64,000 bases of DNA. Source: Bettongia penicillata ogilbyi. Its lineage: Eukaryota > Chordata > Mammalia > Diprotodontia > Potoroidae. The position numbers and the translations under genes were made by a program. The stretch spans positions 2,380,232-2,444,231 of the forward strand of contig JAJHZJ010000008.1 in NCBI GenBank assembly GCA_023548195.1, given 5' to 3'. Below the pieces are notes generated by a model. That model ran no database searches. It worked only from the letters and a program-made list of their open reading frames with translations, and was not told where the DNA came from. This document shows, piece after piece, positions 46,815 to 59,385 of this stretch (its first letter is position 1; the number at the start of each line of letters is the position of its first letter).

Positions 46815-47628
46815 ACAAAACCTTTTTTTTTAATTTGATCTCATTTCTTCTGATATGACTTTCATTTCCGAAAATATTCTTTCCTTCTCCCCTTTCAAGA
46901 TCAATCAACCTCCTTGTAACAAAGACTATAGAAACCAAAAACATTTAACCAACACATAACCAAAACACTAACCAACACAACCAACATATCTGACCATATA
47001 TGCAATTTTCCACATTCTTAATCTCCTACTTCAGCATAGGGAGTAAGATTTATTTTCTTTTTTTCTTTTTACTTTTTAAAAACTATATTCTCTATATTTT
47101 GGGAGGGGAATAAACCTGGTCATCCTAATTATACAGAATTTAGTCTTTTTTTCTTCCCATCTACATTATTATAATCATTGTCTATATTGTTTTCCCGATT
47201 CTCCTTAATTTGTTCAGCATCATCTCATATAAGATTTTCTCTGAATAATTTAGATTCATCATTTATTATAGTACAATAATATTCCAATGCCTTCCTATAC
47301 CATAATTTGTATAGTCATTCTACAGAAATAGGCATCTTCTTAGTTACTGGGTTCTTTACTACAACAAAAAATACTGTTAGAAGTCTTTTGGTGTATACAG
47401 AATGCCTCTTTTTCTCATAAACCTTCTATTGGTATGAACCTAGCAGTGGGATCTCTGGGCAAAAGGGTATGAACATTTCAGTCACTTTCTTCACCTAATT
47501 CCGCATGGAATGGTTGGACCAGCTCACAGCTCTACCAACGGTACTCTTAGTTTGCATGTCTTTCCACAGCCTCGATAACATAATTCTTTCCCATTTTTTG
47601 TAATCTTTGCTCACTTACTAAATGTAAA

Positions 47629-47635
<7 letters not shown>
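46815..47635 (-). mobile_element. L1-type 3' fragment
   Basis: Antisense of the L1 3' end: 'AGTGGGATCTCTGGGCAAAA', 'GGAATGGTTGGACCAGCTC', 'CAGCTCTACCAACGGTACTC' and 'TTTGCATGTCTTTCCACAGC' are the usual order. Old, no open frame. Confidence 0.7.
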
Positions 47636-47723
<88 letters not shown>

Positions 47724-47740
47724 AGGGAGAGAGGGAGAGA
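47632..47740. repeat. (TA)n-(GA)n microsatellite
   Basis: About 35 bp of TA passing into about 55 bp of AG, then GGGAGGGAGA. Confidence 0.95.
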
Positions 47741-47874
47741 GGAGTCGGGCGCATTCAGCTTTTACTTAAGTCAGATTTGGAGAAAAGGTGAATTTTACCT
47801 TCCTCTCAGTATGGTGACTCATTCAGTATGAGATCAGCCTAAGGAGCAGGCTATTATTGTGAAGTAATGTTCAA

Positions 47875-48065
47875 GGAATCATAGAACATCAGTGTTGGAA
47901 GGGACCTTACAGACTATCTGACTCCTTCCTTAGTTCAGATGAAGAAACTCAGATGCAGAGATGATGAGCCTTGCCCAGGGCCTCAAAGTCAGTCAATGAT
48001 AATGTTAACCCAGTTCTCACAGCTCCAAACTCCGGACTCTTTCTATTTCACATTCATTACGTATT
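47875..48065 (-). repeat. MIR-like SINE
   Basis: 'AGTGTTGGAAGGGACCTTAC', 'CAGATGAAGAAACTCAGATG', 'CTTGCCCAGGGCCTCAAAG'. Confidence 0.65.
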
Positions 48066-48524
48066 CCTTCCTGAGTGACAAAGATGCTATTCCTACTCCC
48101 GATATTCTTTCTCTCCACTCGGTAGGAGTTTGGGCTTCACTAAATCCTGGTGGACAGAGTTTTCCACAGTTCCAATTAATAGTTATATAAATTATCCAAA
48201 AATAGCATTCCTTCCATCTCTTAGCAGGTTATTCATATGACAAATTCAGGAGGATTTTATTTCAGTTTCTCTCTGTGCATGTATGGGGTTTAAGGGGGTG
48301 GACCTAGGTATACCATAATAAATATACTCTCTTACATGCTTTGTAGTGGAAGGTAAATAGATCTGCTGATGCCTCTTTATGAAAACTTTAAATTTATAAT
48401 TAAATCTAAGATTTTGTCTAAAAGTGCCAGCCAGTTAAGTGTGTTTTTTGTTGCAAATTCAAGTTACCATTTCTATAGTGGCTCAAAAATTCAAGTTCTA
48501 GCCCTCTAGTTCAATTTCCTTTAG

Positions 48525-48770
48525 GGATGGAAGAATCAGAAAATTTCAGAATTGGAAGAGAACCCAGAGGTTATTGAGTCTGACCTATAACTGACCAATG
48601 AACCTTACAACAACTTGCCCCTACAGAAAGTCTTCCAGCTTCCACTGGAAGATTTCATTGATAGGGAACATATCTCTTCTCAAGGCAATCAGTTCTACTT
48701 GGGACAAGTTTAACTGTTAGGAAGCTTTTCCTCATTCGAAGCCAAAATCTATTTCTCTATAACTACCAGA
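48525..48770 (+). mobile_element. CR1/L3 LINE 3' fragment
   Basis: 'TCTTCTCAAGGCAATCAG', 'CTGTTAGGAAGCTTTTCCTC' and 'GAAGCCAAAATCTATTTCTC' are the CR1/L3 3' order; the first 80 bp may be a SINE fragment. Confidence 0.6.
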
Positions 48771-49929
48771 AGAATTGGGAGCATTTCAAAAGAATCCTAC
48801 TCAGTTGAATATGCCTTCTCACAACTATGTACAGATGTCTTCAGTGGCAGAATTTTTATCTTTCTTGTTTCTTGGATCTGACAAGCTGAAAATAGCACAC
48901 TTTCCCCCTAAAAAGGCTTCTTTTCCATTCAGCTATTTTTTTCTTAATATAACTTTGTTTATAGTTTTAGTATCAATAATAACTATTTTCTTTTCATTTA
49001 ACTTTCTTTTCCACAGACAGCTATATCTTGAACAGTCTCACCTCCCCCCATTAGCTTATGTCCCGGTTGGTCTCAATGACACTTCTTTTTGAGTAGCTTT
49101 TGGGTGGAGACAGAGGAGAGTCTGTCTGAAATGAGACTTAATGGGCATGTGCCTTGGATAAATTAAGGAACTGTCAAAAGAAGCCTATAGACATGAATAC
49201 TTTGCCAGCTGCTTTTTCCATTAAACTCTGTTAACTGAATGAAATTAGTAAATAATTGTGTTGGTGGGGATGTACTATATCCAAGCTGTAGTATAATGTC
49301 TTCCTTTTACAACAGAGCTTAATTTTTTTTCTATACACCAAATTAGTTTTTAGGGTAATCTACATTGCAAATTGGCCGATTTGCATGAGAACTATGCCTA
49401 CTTGTTCTGATTTGTCAACACCTCTTTTTTAAAAAGTCTTTAGCATTAAGCATGGGTGGATAAGACCATCTGCTTAGGGACGTTGCCTGCAGCTCCATCA
49501 CTTAACACATGAGACAGGTTACAGCTGTTTAATTGTTATGATGTTGAATGATTATCATTCTATCCAAAATTAATATTTATATATGTATGCATAGAAAGCA
49601 TGTGGTTAAACATAAGTGATCTAATTGTGAATTAATGTCATTAGGCATTCATTAATTAATCCCCACGGGAACAATGAAGTGAGAAATAAGGCTTTTCACA
49701 TACAACTCAACCCTCAGCTATTAAGATAAGTCCCCAACAGTCGTTATTGTATATGAGGATAAAACAGTCCATGGTAATAATACACTGGCATAAGCTGGTG
49801 TGATTGCTTACACAAGCTACTATAGGTTACATGCAGGTACAGTCTTCTGTGATCAGAGATGCTGTGCCTTAACCATTGCTAATTCCATTCTAATGCCTAC
49901 CACTGGATTCTGAAAAAGAGCCGTAAGAG
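48771..49929. other. Intronic stretch low in repeats
   Basis: No gene or repeat recognised. 49200-49920 is a candidate conserved non-coding stretch by appearance only. Confidence 0.35.
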
Positions 49930-50170
49930 CCTACAATAATGATGAAGATAAAAATAACTCACATTTATAAAATGTTTCATGTTTTCAAGGTGTTAGATCT
50001 GCACGGGAAACCAACGAAATGGGAAGGACAGATATTACTAACTGTACATTACAGATGAGGAAACTGAGACTTAGTGAGATAGAATAACTCTCTGGGGTCA
50101 CTCACACTGGTGAGTTCAGAAAAATGATGTAATTTCCCAAATCAGTGTCCTGTTATGTAGGTGCCCAGTA
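49930..50170 (-). repeat. MIR-like SINE
   Basis: 'TTACAGATGAGGAAACTGAG' and 'GGGGTCACTCACACTGG' in antisense order. Confidence 0.6.
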
Positions 50171-50349
50171 TAAAAGTCATGATACAACAGGGCTTACGAT
50201 ATGAATTTCTCTATTAAAAACTCTAGCATTATCAACAGAATCTCCATATGGCCCAGGATAGGTGAGTGTGTTTATTTCTGATTTTAGACATGCATAAATA
50301 TTTGTACTTCATGCCTTGAAAGAGCTATGATTACATTGTGAGTGAACAG

Positions 50350-50698
50350 GCCCAAGGATCCTTAACCCTTTTTGTATCATAAACCCCTTTATCACAGTCT
50401 GTAGAAGAATCTGGACCCTTTGCAGAATAACATTTTTTAAATGTGTAAAATAAAATGTCAGCCTTCCCTCTCTCAAATCAAAGTCAACTGCAAGTAATGT
50501 TATCATCTCCCTGATGTCATGTTCCTCTTCCAGAACGAAGGACAAACACTACAACAAAATAAAATGCATAGAATTACAGAGGGAATCAATTATATTGAAA
50601 TGTAGTTCTCAAAATATGAAGAGTTCCAAGATCATGGACCCTGACATCTATTCATGGATCCCTTGGGGGTGGTCTTGGACTCCAGGTTAAAACGCTTG
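50350..50698 (+). mobile_element. hAT-like short element, split by a SINE tail
   Basis: Left end 'AAGGATCCTTAACCCTTTTT', right end 'CTCCAGGTTAAAACGCTTGG', which are imperfect inverted repeats of each other. A truncated SINE (50458-50555) lies in the middle. Confidence 0.65.
50447..50566 (+). repeat. 5'-truncated SINE with perfect 11-bp TSD
   Basis: Only the last 98 bp of the SINE are present (50458-50555), with 'CTCTCAAATCAAAGTCAACT' and 'CTGATGTCATGTTCCTCTTC' and an ACAAACACTACAACA end. AAAATAAAATG flanks it at 50447-50457 and 50556-50566. Confidence 0.9.
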
Positions 50699-50970
50699 GC
50701 ATTTGTATTCCAACTATCGATGCAGATTACAACTTCTGCTTACCTTGGTAGACCCTCTTTATGATTTTGCTGTGGCTGGGGGGAAACAAAGTTTAAAAAA
50801 ATTACTAACTACCCAGTCTTAAGGTAATTAGCTTTTGCAAAGTTTATTAAGCCAGTCCTCAATAATCATTTATTAAGCTCCTGTCCCTGGAACCATACCT
50901 AAAGCTTTTGTAGCTTGGTAGTTTTGACCTGTAGGACCAGGAGAAGGTTGAACTCCATTGCCATGGTACC

Positions 50971-51308
50971 ACTAAACCACTCAAGGGGCAGCTAGGTGAT
51001 GCAGTGGATAGAGCACCAGTGCAGGAATCAGGAAGACCTGAGTTCAAATATCACCTTAGAGACTTGACATTCACTAGCTGGGTGACCTTGGGCAAGTCAC
51101 TTAACCCCAATTGCCTCATCCTGGGTCATCTCCAGTCATCCTGATGAATATCTGGTCACTGGATTCAGATGGTTCTGGAGGAGAAGTGAGGCTGGTGATC
51201 TGCACAGCTCTCCCTCACTCAAAACAAAGTCAAGTGCAAGTCATGTCATTATTTCTCTGATGGCATGGTCTTCTTTGGCAATGAAGGACAAACACACTAA
51301 GCCACTCA
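50971..51308 (+). repeat. Full-length marsupial SINE with 13-bp TSD
   Basis: The body is about 50984-51295. Flanks ACTAAACCACTCA (50971-50983) and ACTAAGCCACTCA (51296-51308) differ at one base. Same family and strand as 15901-16213, including 'GGGCAGCTAGGTGATGCAG' and 'CTGATGGCATGGTCTTCTTT', and a GACAAACAC end. Confidence 0.9.
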
Positions 51309-52114
51309 TATTAATCTTACTCTTGTCTGGACTGTGGGTTCACTCTCCCCTCAGACCCTCTCCTTTACTTTGTGGAGACTAACCATACGCAGAAGATTTG
51401 CTAAAATTTGCTAAAATGTGCAACATCTGCTCAGGTTTCTTGAGCGCGCATGTCCTCATAGGACTGCATAGGAGGGCATAAGACTTCATTCATTCAGCAC
51501 TCGATCTCTCCAGGCTTCTTTGGGGCTCCTGAGCTCCATCATGACCACTGAGGGTTGTGAACATTTGTACACAACCTGTCACACTGCCTTGATGCTTCAG
51601 TTTTCTGTCTCCCTTTTCCTTGTGTTCATCTCCTCTATATTCCCATTCTTACTGAATCTAACTTCTGCTCCCACACGGTCCACTAGCATCAACTGAGTCA
51701 TGCCTCAGCTGCCTTTCCCATGTAGCTGTCTGACTTTAAGATCCCAGGGTCATTGTGTGCCAGGTAGAAGCTGAATATAAAAAGAGATAGTTACAGTACT
51801 TTTGAAAAAATATTTTATCTAACTTGCTTAAATAAATCTAGCTCATTAATCAGGTTAACATATATGCCTCAGTTCTTATATCCTGCATTAAAGTACTATT
51901 CTGCTACTTAATTATGCCATGGAGGTGACCCTATGTTCTTGGAGACTAACCTGTCAGAGCATGAGTTCTAGAGGGTCCTTACTAAGCTGAAAAGTTTCAG
52001 GTATGAGCCCAGTGATGGACAGTATTTCCGGTCTTTGAAAATCAGCCTGGATAAATTTAGAAAGGTTCATCACAACCTTGGCCTGAAGGTGAAGAATTTT
52101 TCAACCCTCTCAAA
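51309..52114. other. Intronic stretch, nothing recognised
   Basis: No gene; 51400-51720 may be a decayed repeat. Confidence 0.35.
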
Positions 52115-52485
52115 TATTAGCTCCTAAATTACAGAGGTTGTGATCCCACCTCCAGCACTTACTAGCTATGTGACTTTGGTGAAATAATTTCGTTTCCCTG
52201 GATACTGATTTCCCTATCTATAAAATGAAGGAATTTAAACTAGGACCCTTCCATCTCTTAACTCTTTAATTCTACGTAGATAGTATGTTGTAGTATTAGA
52301 GTGATGGCTTTGCAATCAGAAAACCTGAATCCAATCCGTGCTCAGCCACTGGATAACAGTGTGACCTTGCACAAGTAATTTAACTTTCTTCCATATCCTC
52401 AGTTTATAAAATGATGGGATTGGGCTAGGTGATGACCCACCCCATAAAGTAACCCCATAAGATTTCAGTGTAAAATCCTAGGATC
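52115..52485 (+). repeat. Two tandem tRNA-type SINEs
   Basis: 52115-52280 ('TTACTAGCTATGTGACTTTG') and 52285-52485 ('GGCTTTGCAATCAGAAAACC', 'AGTTTATAAAATGATGGGAT') lie head to tail. Confidence 0.65.
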
Positions 52486-52589
52486 GGTGTTGGTACAGGA
52501 AATAGTGACACAGATGAAATTACAAAGCATCTTTATTCCATGTTGTTGTTCTCCCAAAATGAAAAACCACATTGCACAAACTTGCATGG

Positions 52590-52715
52590 GTTTTTGCCAA
52601 GTCAGTAAGCTTTCATTAAACACATGTTGTGTTCCAGGCACTTGGTAAATGCTGGAAATAAAAATCCAAACAGTAAAGATCACCCCTGACCTCAAAGAAC
52701 TTACATTCTAATGGA
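52590..52715 (+). repeat. MAR1-type dispersed repeat
   Basis: 'GTTCCAGGCACTTGGTAAAT', 'CTCAAAGAACTTACATTCTA'. Confidence 0.6.
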
Positions 52716-53404
52716 AGAAGACAATTTATGAAATGGAGCTAAAGGTGTGGGGACTGGGAAGAGGAGTGAAGAATACAGGAGGGAGGGAGCATGGTGGTGA
52801 AATTAATTGTATCAGGAATGGAGCTAGGAAAGGAGTGAAGGAGTGAGCATGGCTCTTTGGGGCATTTAGTCAACAATGGATGTTCCAGAGGGAACTCACT
52901 AATTTCAGAGTTCAAGAACCCCTGTAGGGGATGGATCTTTCAGGGCAAGAAGAATGCTGAGAAGAAGACATTCTCCAAGGCTGGAAGGCTACTGGGACAT
53001 GGTAGAAAAGTGCGGAGTCAGGAGAGAGCCAGGAAAGAAATGAGGGTTTTTCTAAGAACAGGAATGATTTTCTTGACAACAGATGAAAGACATGCCAACT
53101 GGAAGCCATCCTTCCCAGTATGAGAACATCATGCTTTGCTCCCCGAGGAAACTTCTCACTGGAAAATCTCATTATACTGCAAGATTGAATCTGTCTGTTA
53201 CTTACATCTCATGAGCATCCTCTTTCCTACGGGCTCAGGTTTTCTTTTTCCCACCAGCCACACTGCTTTTGGACATCTTTGGAAATTTCTCCATATTACT
53301 CCTCTCTCCTGCCCCATAGGGTACTTTCTTTTCCCTTTCCCTCCCCTTCCCCCCCATCCAGCCCTCCTTTGCTTTTCAGCTTCTTTTTTTAAAAAAATTA
53401 CCTT
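52716..53404. other. Intronic stretch, no gene
   Basis: Unassigned; opposing open frames of about 85 codons here match nothing I know. Confidence 0.35.
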
Positions 53405-53520
53405 CCATTAGATTATAAGCTCCTTGAGGGCAAGGCCTGTCTTTGTTTTTACTCTTGGTGCTTAGCATTGTGCCAAGCACATAGTAGGCACTTAATACAT
53501 GCTTACTGATTTATTGATTT
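53405..53520 (+). mobile_element. L2 LINE 3' tail
   Basis: 'AAGCTCCTTGAGGGCAAGG', 'GCACATAGTAGGCACTTAAT', 'GCTTACTGATTTATTGATTT'. Confidence 0.8.
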
Positions 53521-53659
53521 TAAGGCTCCTGGCAAAGAGAGTGAGGCCCAGAGAATTTGCCCTAAAGTTTTCTTGGTCATAGGGAATTCTAAATTAGTAA
53601 CTGAAAGTTGCACATCTTGCTTACTATCCAAAAAGGGCTTCTTGCTTTCTCCTTGTGAC

Positions 53660-53850
53660 CACTACAGAGGTCATTAGATTAAATCTGAAAGGCACCTTAT
53701 AGAGGCCATCTAATCCAATCTTCCCCAGATCATACAGATTAGGGAAACTGCGACCCAGAGAAGTAAAGGGATTTATGCCGTAAGTTGCAGAGTGCAGATT
53801 TAAATGCAGGCCCTCTGAGTCTACATCCAAAATTTTTCCCCTGTTCCATG
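53660..53850 (-). repeat. MIR-like SINE
   Basis: 'AAAGGCACCTTATAGAGGCC' and 'GGAAACTGCGACCCAGAG'. Confidence 0.6.
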
Positions 53851-54017
53851 AGTCCCTACAGTTTAAGCTGGAGCCTCTGTCTGCCATCACAGACTAGGCT
53901 GATGATTTGATTTGATAATTAAAGTGTATGTGCATGTACAAGCCAGTGGGTTAATAGCATAAAAGTAATTAATATTCACTCTAGGAAAACTACTCATTGC
54001 CCTCCCATAGTTCTATC

Positions 54018-54268
54018 TCTTGTGGTTCAATCATTTTCAGTTGTGTCTGACTTTTCATGACCCCATTTAGGGTTTTCTTGGAAAAGATACCAGTGTGGTT
54101 TCCCATTTCCTTCTCCAACTCATTTTACAGATGAGGAAACTGAGGCAAACAGGGTTAAATGACTTGCCCAAGGTCACACAGCTAGTGAGTGTCTGAGGCT
54201 GAATTTAAACTCACTAAGATAAGTCTTTCCGACTCCAAGACTGGTGCACTATCCACTGTGCCACACCA
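54018..54268 (-). repeat. RTE-tailed SINE
   Basis: Antisense, well kept: 'TTTCAGTTGTGTCTGACTTT', 'CATTTCCTTCTCCAACTCAT', 'TTGCCCAAGGTCACACAGCT', 'GTGCACTATCCACTGTGCC'. Confidence 0.85.
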
Positions 54269-54299
54269 GAAAATTAAATATATGTGGATCACAGGACTT

Positions 54300-54430
54300 T
54301 TCCAAGTTTTAATTTCCTCATCCTTAAAATAGGAATAACAATTCTTTCACAACTTATTTGAAAGAATTTTGGTGAAGAAAATACTACACAAACATTAAAG
54401 TTTTATAGAAATGTTAGTTATTCTTACTAT
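54300..54430 (+). repeat. SINE 3' half
   Basis: 'TCATCCTTAAAATAGGAATA' with a decayed tail. Confidence 0.45.
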
Positions 54431-56009
54431 TACGTTAATACTAAATATCATTACTCTTCTAAAAATGCTTCTATTCAGTCTTCTGTCAGTGAACATTAAT
54501 TGAATGCCACCTGTATACACACAGTCATCACAACAACTCTTAGATCTTAAGCAGCAACTCAGAAAGGAAGCAGAGAAGGTTAGTGCCTCGTTTGAGAATG
54601 AGAGGCAACTTTAATAGTCATTAAAGATTACGGAGCAGAGGTAAATCTACTCAAAATAATGAAGCTTTGGAAACAACTACTCCGCTACTTCCCCAAGGCA
54701 AGTTATACTTTATTCCAGGGTTAAGCAAATAGATTATTGATTTTCATTCATTATTTTCCAGTTACTGTAAAGAGATTGTCAGGCTAGGGGGAAAAATTAT
54801 GGGACTGGTAAATTGCATGTCTCTATATACAGTGTTAGCTTGTAAACATGTCCCAGGTATTAGTTTTCCTAAATGGACTTTTTCAATTGTATTTGTAGAC
54901 AAGAAAATTGTCCCTTTGTTCTTGATCAAATCAGGAGATCTCTGGTTTCCTGTGGATACATTTGTGAGGGCAAAACATTCACTTAAGGCATTTTCTATAG
55001 CTATGGTGCTTTTTTTTTTCAAACATCTGAGATTTCTGAAGATTTATTTATATTCAGCATAAGAAGGATTTATATTATATTTTAGCTTACTTGGTTAGCT
55101 TAATTCCCAGATCAGGGATGGCACATGCTTTTCTGTCTAGCAAAATGAAATCAAAAGTTTTTTCTCAGATTTCTTAAATAGTATATGACCATATACCAAA
55201 CTATGAGAAATCTAAATGATGTGTGCATCATTCACCTGCAGAATATGCCACAAAATTAAGGTGTCACATTAATAGCAGTCTCCTTTACATTGCACATATA
55301 CACATCTCTCCATTATGTGAAACTCACCAGTGAAGTGAAACCATTATTTATAGCCCTGTATACATTCCTACCACCGGAATACCCAGTCTTATGGAATATG
55401 TCAAATATTAACCTCAACAGATAGTTGCACATGTTTTGCTTCATATGCTGCTTTCCATCCCTCCCCCAATGACTGCTACCATTTTAATGTTCATGAGCTG
55501 TTCTCAGAGCTGGGAAGGCTTGGTTTCAAGGATCTCCTCAGATTCATACAGTCAATGACCCTGGGCAAATCACATGACTTTTAAGTGTTCTAGGCAAACG
55601 TCCAAGACTGGAAGAGGTAAAGGGGTGTCAATCTGCCTTGATAGAAGGAGTTTCCTCACCTGGGAGTTCCCTATAACCAATGAAATTAGAGATCTAGCCC
55701 CTCTTTCATTCCCTATCTGTCTTTCCAGTCAAAGTGTGAGTTGGAATTTTTGGCAGAGTTCGTTCACGAAGCATAGCTAATCATTTCAGATTATGTTGGT
55801 TTAATAATTTTCCCTATAGAAAACCCTTCTTTGGGTGAGTACATTCAGAGAAGGTAAAATTATGTCAAGATATTTTTCTTCCAAAATTACAAACTGAAAA
55901 AAAAAAGTGTTTCGACTTGCCAGGAAAAGTTTGTAGAAACAGGTTCAAAAGAATTTAATGGTAGTTTGATGAGCAACTTATCAAACACTGATATCAGTTA
56001 AGAAATAAA
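54431..56009. other. Intronic stretch, no gene
   Basis: Mostly unassigned. 55500-55600 holds a decayed SINE ('GACCCTGGGCAAATCACATG'). Confidence 0.4.
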
Positions 56010-56335
56010 TATTTCACTGAACTGTAAACTCCATAAGGGAAAACTCCATGTCCTGTTCATCTTTACATTTCAGCATAGTCCCCTACATGTAGAAGACACT
56101 CGATAAATATTTTTAAACAAAGAGAAAAAAGAAATGAATTATTTCACAGGTGAGGGGCTCTCTTTGTTCTAATTTCATAACACTTCATATTTATCCTTTA
56201 TTCTTTTTTGATTTGCATCTTATTTATCTGTGTACATCTTCCTCCTACTAGACTCTATATTGGCCGAGTCTGTGTTATCTTCCTTTTCTCCTCTAGCATC
56301 TGTAGATGCACTGTACACAATAAGTCCTTAATAGA
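56010..56335 (+). mobile_element. Two L2-type 3' tails
   Basis: 56010-56115 ('AACTCCATAAGGGAAAACTC', 'AGACACTCGATAAATATTTT') and 56160-56335 ('CTACTAGACTCTATATTGGC', 'ACAATAAGTCCTTAATAGAC'). Confidence 0.6.
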
Positions 56336-56644
56336 CAAAATTTAGTCCAACGGGAATTTTTTTTCAGGTATGGTTATTTAATATCTCTGTATCTCTCCAG
56401 AAAGTCATCCTTTGTAATAAAAGATAAAAAAGAGAAGGAAAAAGGCAATGAATAACCAATATATCAACAGAATCTGAAAGTATATGCAGCTGTTCCATAC
56501 TCACTGTTCTCAATTTCCGCAAAGAAGGGAAAGCGATATATTTTCTTTCTCTTTTTCAGAATCAAGCTTGGTTATTACTTAATTACAAAGTGTTCAGTTT
56601 AATTTTTTTTGGTTATCATTCCTCCATTTACAATGCTATAGTCA

Positions 56645-56664
56645 TTGTATACATATATGTTTAT

Positions 56665-56715
<51 letters not shown>

Positions 56716-56745
56716 CATACATACACATATATATGTATGCACGTA
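56645..56745. repeat. (CA)n-(TA)n microsatellite
   Basis: CA run, TA run, then ACATACATACAT. Confidence 0.95.
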
Positions 56746-56884
56746 TTTTTTTCCTGGTTCTCTTTACTTACTTCTTCATCAGTTCACATAAGCCTTCCCA
56801 TGCTTCCCTATGTTCCTTATGGTCACAATTCCTTAAGACATAGTATTATTATATTACATTCATGTACCAAAAATTGCTTTTCTA

Positions 56885-57005
56885 TTCTCCACCAATAGAC
56901 ATTTGTTAACCTAGTTACTAAGCACCAATTACGTGAAGATTATTAAGCACCCTAAACAAAGACCAAACCCAAAGCACTCCCTGCTTTTAAGGCATTTGTA
57001 TTCAT
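56885..57005 (+). repeat. MAR1-type dispersed repeat
   Basis: 'AGACATTTGTTAACCTAG', 'CTAAGCACCAATTACGTG', 'CTCCCTGCTTTTAAGGCAT'. Confidence 0.5.
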
Positions 57006-59385
57006 TTTTGAAAATGCTATTTAAATAACCAACTTGTTTCTACAATGACACGTCATTCTTGTTATCATATACAAATTAAATCGACTCTCCCAAATAGAAC
57101 AGATGGAAAATTTTATCCTAACCTTAGAAGGAATATTATGATGAGTGAGAACATATTTAAAGGGCCTGAATAAACTAATAAGAATATGAAATTGTTTTAC
57201 AGTATTTAAAATTATGTCACTGCTATAATCTTTTATGACAGGGCAATCAGTAATAAAACACTGCAATGAGCACCAATTAAGGAACATCGAATCAATGGGT
57301 ATGCTGCTCATGCTGATTTAAATAGGGGTTGATTAGAATAAATGAGTTTAATATATATTTATTTGCAGACTGTTGCTTTTCTGTCATACCACAGGAACTT
57401 GTACATGAATTATATAAGAACAGTATCTACTTAGATCTTTAATGAGATACTAATGGGAATCATTTTTTTCAAATTTCATATTATATAGCATGATGAAACA
57501 TACAATACTAAATAAAAGTCTCCCCTTCCTCCCCTTGAAGGGGCTCTGTGGCAACAGTCACGTTGAAAGATGCTTGATTTCTGTTATGAGCTCAGCTGAT
57601 TGACTTGCCTGCTTCTGAAGATGGGTATCTTAGAATTTATGGTAGCAGTTATCCTGAGAGCTATTACTAGTATTGTAGGTTTGGTGTGTGTTTGCTTCTG
57701 TGGATCCTAACACCCAGGAGCCAATTCAGGAGCCTAGTGAAAATACTGTGCTGGTTCACAAGCTCCACCCAAGCATAACGTTGGAAGTGGGGACAGCACA
57801 TGGTCATTCGTAACCAGGAACATCAGCAACTACCTATCCCCTGCCAAACCATTTGGATGGCTCCCTCATGACCTGAGTACACAATGCTGACATGTTTTGC
57901 ATCAGCTTCTTCCATGGGTTTATGCAAGTGTTATTTTTTTTTTTTTAAGGATGGGGTAGTGGGAGAAGAACCGGTAATTGTCCTGATTACACAACTTCAG
58001 AGATCATCCTTTTTTCCGAAATACGTTTGGTCTTTTAACTTCGCTTTAAATCTTTGGCATGCTGACCCAGCAACAGCTCTTTGTGCCATGTTCCTAAATC
58101 AAATGAAATGACTTTTCATCTCTTGTTTTCATTTACTCCCTTGCTAAATCTCTTCATTTCCCTGGTTTTATTCTTCAGCTTTATGGTCTTAATCATTGTT
58201 TTTTTTTTTTTTTACCTCCCAGAGGTTTAGCTTTTCAGAACTTTATCTTTATCCTTATAAAAGTGGCCTGACTTTACTGAAAACACCCCAGCCGGAAGGC
58301 TGGCTTGTGTTAACCTGTTTGTATTTCGGGTTAGTTTGCTTTTCCAGCTCGCAGACTGGTTATCCCCTCCAAACTCAAGTATTGAATTTGGTCTTTTTTC
58401 CACATTTTCAGCTTGACTTGTTAATTGACTGTGTGGTCACCATCCAACCAGCACAAAAATAGATGATACAGTTTGATCTTTCTCACAAATATTTAATTCT
58501 GACTGCTTTAGCAAAATGTAGAGTAAACCAGGGAGGGTTTTATAATGGGTTGTGGTTTACATTTGTTGCTTTTCCATAAGGTGGTCTCTGGGCAGAGATT
58601 TTTAAAAATATTTTTTCACAAAGCCACAGCCAAATATACAAAATGGTAGAGCACCAGGAGTGTGTTTGACCTTTGGGTATGGGCCAGCTTCCTTATACCA
58701 GAAATGTTTGGCAAAGCAACAAGGAGACCCAGAGACCCAATGGCCCTGAGATGTTGAGGGCTCATGGAAAGTTAGGCAGCTACACTGATGAGACAAGAGA
58801 ACAAGAAACATTTTTCTTTTCTTACCACCTCAAAAAAGACCAAACCATGCCTGGGCTTTGTAAGAGAAGAATGAAAATGGATACAAAGGCACGTTATATA
58901 GGACCATCCTTGGAGTATTAGAAATTTTTGTCTTAGTAATGCTGGAAGTACAAAGAAGCTAAGTTATGGGTTGTTTAGATAATATTTAATTGTGTAAGGT
59001 TTTTGTGAGGTTTTTTTCTTCTAAGCACTAGATGCTACATTTATTGGCTCTTGCACTCACAGACCATCCTCTCCCCCATCCCCAGAATGGGGATCTCCAG
59101 TGAATCACAGTGGTTTACAGCCCCCAGGGTGATTGCTGCAATTTTTCATGTTTATAAGGAGGGTTGTGTGCTGAAAATATCCTAAAGTCAGGAAGCTATA
59201 ACTCAAAATGAGCTGTATCATTTAAAACATGGGGGTCTTTGTTGAGATTTTAAGACTTATCCAGCCAACCTTCCTCAAAGGAAGACACCTACTCCTGTTA
59301 GCATTACTAAAAGTCCTCTCAAAAGAAGGTGGTAAACACTTTTTAGTTTCTAAGAAAGTCTCTTTAATTAGCTGGTTGTTTTTCT
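57006..59385. other. Intronic stretch low in repeats
   Basis: No repeat family, exon or RNA recognised over 2.4 kb except T-runs at 57929 and 58198. Confidence 0.4.
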
